A stretch of DNA of 15,838 nucleotides from Faecalicatena sp. (GTDB lineage Bacteria > Bacillota > Clostridia > Lachnospirales > Lachnospiraceae): positions 1-15,838 of the forward strand of contig VSNK01000120.1 of the NCBI GenBank assembly GCA_009774255.1, given 5' to 3'. This document shows positions 12,366-15,838 of the stretch, in pieces. Each line of letters starts with the position of its first letter. The stretch's first letter is position 1. The notes beneath the pieces were generated by a model, which had not been told where the DNA came from, did not search any database, and saw nothing but the letters and a program-made list of their open reading frames with translations. The translations under genes were made by a program, and so were the position numbers.

Positions 12366-12395
12366 AAAAAATGCGGTCATATAACCGCATTTTTT
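12366..12395 (-). terminator. Terminator of the ABC exporter operon
   Basis: AAAAAATGCGGT (12366-12377) and ACCGCATTTTTT (12384-12395) form a 12-bp stem with a 6-nt loop and U-tracts on both strands. On - its U-tract runs straight into the toxin operon's -35 box. Confidence 0.85.
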
Positions 12396-12407
12396 CTTAT
12401 TGATTAT

Positions 12408-12446
12408 TGTCACAATTCACGGCCTAACCGGCCGCAGATTGCGTCA
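12408..12446 (+). repeat. Structured repeat element, hairpin-only copy
   Basis: P1 is TGTCACAAT (12408-12416) with ATTGCGTCA (12438-12446), two mismatches. TCA follows, then P2 CGGCC, loop TAACC, GGCCG (12420-12434), then CAG. Bases 12415-12435 are identical to 15645-15665. Only the first hairpin is present; the P3-P5 part of the full copies is missing. It lies just past the end of the ABC operon. Confidence 0.65.
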
Positions 12447-12467
12447 GCCGCAGCCTTGTAATATGAT

Positions 12468-13502
12468 TCAGCCATTTATGATTCCTGTCGTCTTCCAATC
12501 TTTATACAACTGCGCGATCACCTGCTCGATCGGCGCTTTTTTTATTTCCACATCCATGATGCCATCCGTCCGGGACAGCCGTTCCAGCAGTATTTGAATG
12601 GGCAGCCGTGAAAAATCTGCTTCAAACTCGAACACCCCGTGCTTCTCCGCCAGCAGCCGGCAGTCCTCCAGTTCGGGCCGTCTTCCGTCCGTGGTAACCG
12701 TAAAATACGTCAGATTTCCCGTAATCGTACGCAGGCCGTCGAAGTCTCCGTCATAGGCGAGCTTCCCGCCCGAGATCATCAGAATTCTCTGCGCCATTTC
12801 CTCAAGGTCATCCATGTCATGGCTCGTCACCATGATCGTCACGCCCTCTTCGCGATTGATCTTTTTCAGGAAATCTATCATCTGCCTTTTTGCCACCACA
12901 TCCAGCCCCAGCGTCGGTTCATCCAGTAGAATCAGCTCCGGGCCATGCAGGAGCATCATTGCCAGATCCGCCCGCATCCGCTGTCCAAGCGACAATTCGC
13001 GTGCAAAGGTATTCCGGATCTCCCCGATCTCCAAAAGCTCTGTCATCCTCTCCAGGTTCCGTTGATACACTGCATCAGGAATGTCCCACACCACCTTTTT
13101 CCACTCAAAGCTCTGAATCACCGGATGATCCCACCAAAGCTCCGTCCGATTTCCAAACAATACGCCAAGCTTTTTCATCAACGCAATCCGTTCTTTTTCA
13201 GGTGACATTCCCAGTACGGATATGGTTCCTTCTGTTGGCTTAAGCATCCCGGAGAGAAGCTTCATGGTCGTGCTTTTGCCGGCTCCGTTGGGCCCTGCGT
13301 AAGCCGCGAACTCCCCGGATCGGATCCGGAAGGAAATATCATCCACAGCAGCCACTGTTTTCTTTTCCTGCCGGAAAATATTTCTGCTCCCCTCCTTCCT
13401 CTGCCATTGTGTAAATGATTTGCTTACGTGGTCCGCCCTCACCGCAATGTGGTCAGGAGCGGTGACCGCCCGAAACATATCTGTTGATTCCTTTTTGAAC
13501 AT
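12468..13502 (-). CDS. ABC-2 exporter ATP-binding protein
   Basis: This 344-aa protein has Walker A GPNGAGKST (70-78), the Q-loop region VLFGNRTELWWD (about 114-125), signature LSLGQRMRADL (170-180), Walker B LILLDEP (190-196) and the switch His228 (VTSHD). The C-terminal extension of about 90 residues fits the COG4586-like ATPases that serve paired ABC-2 permeases. It powers export of an unknown compound across the membrane. ATG at 13502 follows AAAGGA and overlaps the previous permease gene by 50 nt; an ATG at 13478 with similar spacing is also possible. At the Q-loop position an Asn (GNRTE) stands where Gln is more usual. It is the last gene of the operon. Confidence 0.9.
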   Translation of the reverse strand: MFKKESTDMFRAVTAPDHIAVRADHVSKSFTQWQRKEGSRNIFRQEKKTVAAVDDISFRIRSGEFAAYAGPNGAGKSTTMKLLSGMLKPTEGTISVLGMSPEKERIALMKKLGVLFGNRTELWWDHPVIQSFEWKKVVWDIPDAVYQRNLERMTELLEIGEIRNTFARELSLGQRMRADLAMMLLHGPELILLDEPTLGLDVVAKRQMIDFLKKINREEGVTIMVTSHDMDDLEEMAQRILMISGGKLAYDGDFDGLRTITGNLTYFTVTTDGRRPELEDCRLLAEKHGVFEFEADFSRLPIQILLERLSRTDGIMDVEIKKAPIEQVIAQLYKDWKTTGIING

Positions 13503-14292
13503 AATATTGAAATCCTTTCTTGAAAAAATAAGCCGCTCCAAGCGATACCAGAAGCGCGAATACCGCCGGGTAACCGTTTTCAAATGCCGTCCTTTTTCCC
13601 AGCAGAAGCATGGTCGGATACCATGCCATAAGCCCTGCCGGAAATATGGTGAGCAAAGGGTATCTGATATACAAAGGCATGCCGGACAGCGGAAATGTCA
13701 TGGTACGCTCCATGCCGTATATTACCGCAGAGGATATCTCCTCACACTGTACCGGCGCGTAAAACGCAAGGCTTGCGAACAAATAGGAAAATGCCGTCAC
13801 AATCACCATGCTGACGCAAAGGTGAAAAATGAGCGCTCCCGGCCACCACCACGGCAAAGCTGTCTCTATATGGTGTACGGCCGCACAAAGTACCGCGATA
13901 CCGGACAGGAAACTGCCGGAGCCGGTAAACGGAAAGATTCCGATTGTGAGCTGCACCGCATAGGGAAGGGGCATGATAAACATATGCTCCCACTGCCCTC
14001 TGCCGATGATTCTGCTTGGAAACAGTGCGTTGCAGCCTCCCATCATATTTAGAAAGCCCATCACAATATTGCCATATGCCAGCATGAACAGGACTTCGAA
14101 CCGGTCCATGCCGCCGATTCCTCCGAATTTCCATGCCAGGAGGAAGATCCCGGACACGGACGACAGATTGGAAATGAGATCGGCCGCAATCACAATCAGC
14201 ATAAATTTCCAGTCCCGTACCAGCGAATACAGATCCATCCGCGCATAGATTCCAAGCAGTTCAAAATATCTCTTTATTTTTTTACCCACCAA
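13453..14292 (-). CDS. ABC-2 type permease (second)
   Basis: This 279-aa protein has six or so hydrophobic spans and the short basic N terminus GKKIKRYFELLGIYARMDL typical of ABC2_membrane_6 (COG3694-like) subunits. It pairs with the permease coded just upstream to form the transmembrane channel. The start is uncertain: TTG at 14292 (AAAGGA 9 nt upstream) or GTG at 14289. Either overlaps the end of the upstream gene by up to 11 nt, so translation is coupled. Confidence 0.85.
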   Translation of the reverse strand: MVGKKIKRYFELLGIYARMDLYSLVRDWKFMLIVIAADLISNLSSVSGIFLLAWKFGGIGGMDRFEVLFMLAYGNIVMGFLNMMGGCNALFPSRIIGRGQWEHMFIMPLPYAVQLTIGIFPFTGSGSFLSGIAVLCAAVHHIETALPWWWPGALIFHLCVSMVIVTAFSYLFASLAFYAPVQCEEISSAVIYGMERTMTFPLSGMPLYIRYPLLTIFPAGLMAWYPTMLLLGKRTAFENGYPAVFALLVSLGAAYFFKKGFQYYVQKGINRYVSGGHRS

Positions 14293-15055
14293 AACTCACC
14301 ATCCTTTCTCTCGATCTCCGGAACCAGATCACCGCCGCGAACCAGATCACGATATTCCAGAAAAGCTGTGCCGGAATCATTTCCGAAGCCTGTGCGCTTC
14401 CCACATACAGCGACAAAAAAGCGCCTCCCATACTGCCGAAGGGCTGATATTGCATCCATCGGTCCATGCCGAAGGGCAGGATCCGGAAGGGAATGACCGT
14501 GCCTGAAAAAAAAGATACGACAGCGCTTCGGATGACGTAGGTAAGCCATGCCACATTGCGCAGTCTGACAGTCACGCAGAAGAACAAAAATTCAAACGCG
14601 AATCCAAGGGATACACTCAGCACCAGTGACGGAAACACCCACAGCGACTCCGGCAGGACACGGATTCCAAAAAAAGGCGCTGCCAGAAACATCGGAAGCG
14701 AAAACATAAGCAGCATCGGAATCCATTCTCCCGCCGTGCGTGAGATCACCTGCCCAAACGCAGGCATCGGACGGGTAAACATTTCCATGCTCTTTGTGTC
14801 ATAATCCCACGCGGATAAACAGGTATTCACGATCATCATATCCGCAAAAAGCACATTGACATAGGTGTAGCTCATCAGCTGCGAAACCGACATTTCTGCC
14901 TCATATCCGCCGGCTGTCAGCGATCGCCAGATACACATGACCGGCACCAGGTAAACGACTTTCAGGAACATTTCCGGAAGCAGATAAAGCACGCCGCCGT
15001 TCGTTTTCCCACGGACCGCCATCCGCGCGGTCGCCGCATATTTATAAATTGTCAT
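14282..15055 (-). CDS. ABC-2 type permease (first)
   Basis: This 257-aa protein is hydrophobic with about six spans (for example LLPEMFLKVVYLVPVMCIW, MLLMFSLPMFLAAPFFGI, VFPSLVLSVSLGFAFEFLFF). The motif DYDTKSMEMFTRPMP follows the second span, as in COG4587-like permeases. The start ATG at 15055 has GGAGG 4 nt upstream; the frame is open further upstream but without a ribosome site. A hairpin CCGC/GCGG (about 15071-15086 on the + strand) stands directly before the ribosome site and could affect its use. It is the first gene of a permease-permease-ATPase operon; in most such operons the ATPase comes first. Exported substrate unknown. Confidence 0.85.
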   Translation of the reverse strand: MTIYKYAATARMAVRGKTNGGVLYLLPEMFLKVVYLVPVMCIWRSLTAGGYEAEMSVSQLMSYTYVNVLFADMMIVNTCLSAWDYDTKSMEMFTRPMPAFGQVISRTAGEWIPMLLMFSLPMFLAAPFFGIRVLPESLWVFPSLVLSVSLGFAFEFLFFCVTVRLRNVAWLTYVIRSAVVSFFSGTVIPFRILPFGMDRWMQYQPFGSMGGAFLSLYVGSAQASEMIPAQLFWNIVIWFAAVIWFRRSRERMVSFGG

Positions 15056-15115
15056 AACTCCTCCTTTTTGCCGCTGAAAGCTGCGGCATTCAAATTGTAC
15101 GATCTTTTTAACATG

Positions 15116-15152
15116 AAAAAAACCCTGAACAGACTGTTTTGTCCGCACAGGG
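15116..15152 (-). terminator. Terminator ahead of the ABC operon
   Basis: On -, CCCTG (15152-15148) and CAGGG (15127-15123) enclose AACAG/CTGTT, followed by TTTTTTT. It ends transcription coming from the 58-aa ORF at 15323-15499, isolating the exporter operon. The operon's own promoter was not clear; a TACAAT near 15100 has no good -35. Confidence 0.7.
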
Positions 15153-15322
15153 CATTCACTCGCTTCCTGACCGTATATTCATCAAATGTCAGTTATATTT
15201 CTACAACTCCTTAGGCACTTCACAACAAAATCTTGCGCATTTTGGCAAAATTTTGGTTCCGGCTTGTCCGGGTTATGGTATCCTGTCATGGAGCCGCCGC
15301 GGTTCTCAGCCGCATCAAAGTA

Positions 15323-15499
15323 TCAAAAAAATGCGGTATTACCGGCTGCCGAGTCATATGGTGAGTGAAATACAAAACAATCCGTCTCCCAAAAAAGGGC
15401 ATAGTTATCCTGTGAACGTCCTGCTTTGTACCCGAACCTGCGTATCATATCGCTGCCCGCAAACAGTTCCTTCGCCATCAGAACCTCGTACCGCTTCAT
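15323..15499 (-). CDS. Small hypothetical protein (58 aa)
   Basis: The product is not recognised. It is a soluble, mixed-charge 58-residue protein beginning MKRYEVLMAKELFAGSDMIR and ending AAGNTAFF, rich in aromatic residues (Phe, Tyr) and without a membrane span. AAAGGTGG lies 7-8 nt before the ATG at 15499, and a near-perfect promoter (15577-15605) points at it with a leader of about 70 nt. A terminator follows at 15116-15152. It may be a true small gene or the remains of a larger one. Confidence 0.5.
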   Translation of the reverse strand: MKRYEVLMAKELFAGSDMIRRFGYKAGRSQDNYALFWETDCFVFHSPYDSAAGNTAFF

Positions 15500-15576
15500 A
15501 CTTCTCACCACCTTTCGTAAAAATATGACTTCATGATATGGATACAAGCATCAAAATACCTTTTGACACTTACATC

Positions 15577-15605
15577 ATTATATAACACTTTATACAGGTT
15601 TGCAA
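15577..15605 (-). promoter_or_regulatory. Promoter of the 58-aa ORF
   Basis: On -, TTGCAA (15605-15600), a 17-nt spacer, TATAAT (15582-15577). The -10 is perfect. The -35 is palindromic, so it also serves as -35 for a possible + promoter (see 15600-15628). Confidence 0.75.
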
Positions 15606-15628
15606 TCACTAAAAATAGTATGTGTAAA
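15600..15628 (+). promoter_or_regulatory. Possible promoter of structured element copy 2
   Basis: TTGCAA (15600-15605), a 17-nt spacer, TGTAAA (15623-15628; four of six matches). The expected start, about 15635, falls just before the first helix of the element at 15639. Spacing fits well, but the -10 is weak. Confidence 0.45.
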
Positions 15629-15634
15629 TAAATC

Positions 15635-15826
15635 AATTGTTACTATTCACGGCCTAACCGGCCGCTCATAGTAACGACATCTGCCATTGAAAATCGCCTC
15701 CGGCGATGGGGCAGATGTCATTGCCCCATCACTTTTCTGGCGGCTAACCGTGCAGCAAGTGCACGGGAGTTTAACAGTTAAATAGGCAAAAAATCGTTGC
15801 AGGCCCCATAAAGCCTGTATTTTTTT
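15635..15826 (+). ncRNA. Structured element copy 2, candidate small RNA gene
   Basis: Helices follow in order. P1: GTTACTAT (15639-15646) with ATAGTAAC (15668-15675). P2: CGGCC, loop TAACC, GGCCG (15650-15664). P3: GACATCTGCC (15676-15685) with GGCAGATGTC (15710-15719). P4: TCGCC/GGCGA (15694-15706) inside P3. Then single-stranded GCCCCATCACT (15723-15733). P5: CCGTGCA/TGCACGG (15748-15754/15760-15766). The layout equals copy 1 at 5339-5658, with paired changes in P1, P2 and P3. A promoter-like pair precedes it and a terminator follows, so a transcript of about 190 nt is predicted. Whether it is an RNA gene, the leader of a gene beyond the window, or an extragenic repeat cannot be settled here. 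Confidence 0.55.
15800..15826 (+). terminator. Terminator at the end of structured element copy 2
   Basis: CAGGC (15800-15804), loop CCCATAAA, GCCTG (15813-15817), then TATTTTTTT (15818-15826). A normal Rho-independent terminator on +. Confidence 0.7.
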
Positions 15827-15838
15827 GTCAAATTTTAG

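Noticed and set aside
15139..15528. 129-aa ORF on +
   Set aside because: It begins inside a terminator hairpin and overlaps the 58-aa ORF that has a strong promoter on the other strand.

Overview
The window looks like chromosomal DNA of a gut-type Clostridia, most likely Lachnospiraceae. This is inferred from moderate GC with AT-rich promoters, strong AGGAGG-type ribosome sites, and families common there: DUF3793, DegV, DUF362 Fe-S protein, YczE-like membrane protein, GH172/DUF2961, and ECF sigma factors paired with membrane anti-sigma factors. No rRNA, tRNA, CRISPR array or intact transposase gene was seen.

Layout. 1-360: a type I toxin-antitoxin locus, with a 38-aa holin-like toxin on + and a convergent antisense RNA on -. 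380-1027: a YczE-like membrane protein (-). 1098-1423: two abutting long palindromes that share one core. 1658-3185: an ECF sigma factor and its membrane anti-sigma partner (+), the latter carrying an in-frame 24-bp minisatellite. 3238-3324: 30-bp direct repeats ending in a terminator. 3341-4938: a glyoxalase-fold protein followed by a DUF362 ferredoxin-like protein (-). 4978-5296: a second type I toxin-antitoxin locus (31-aa toxin on -, antisense RNA on +). 5339-5696: a structured repeat element split by a 114-bp MITE with target duplication. 5813-6718: DegV. 6848-8089: a second ECF sigma/zinc anti-sigma pair with an ECF-type promoter in front of it. 8152-8721: a single-pass membrane protein. 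8932-10017: a GH172 glycosidase with a near-consensus promoter. 10242-10805: DUF3793. 10830-10917: an 88-bp inverted-repeat element. 10948-12364: a MqsR-like toxin with a zinc-finger/HTH/Panacea antitoxin. 12366-15055: a permease-permease-ATPase ABC-2 exporter operon. 15323-15499: an orphan 58-aa ORF. 15635-15826: a second full copy of the structured element, apparently with its own promoter and terminator.

How the parts relate. The window combines envelope and stress regulation (two sigma/anti-sigma pairs, an ABC-2 exporter) with three toxin-antitoxin loci, two type I and one type II. The most novel-looking signal is a repeat or RNA family present as two full copies (5339-5658 and 15639-15766) plus a hairpin-only copy (12408-12446). 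Its helices are kept by compensatory changes between copies, and one copy looks like a stand-alone small RNA gene. The two type I loci share a second notable pattern: a GTGG-N2/3-GCYTCC motif that occludes the toxin ribosome site in cis and is repeated in the antisense RNA, where it could act in trans.

All assignments come from reading sequence and recalled family patterns. No database search or folding program was run.
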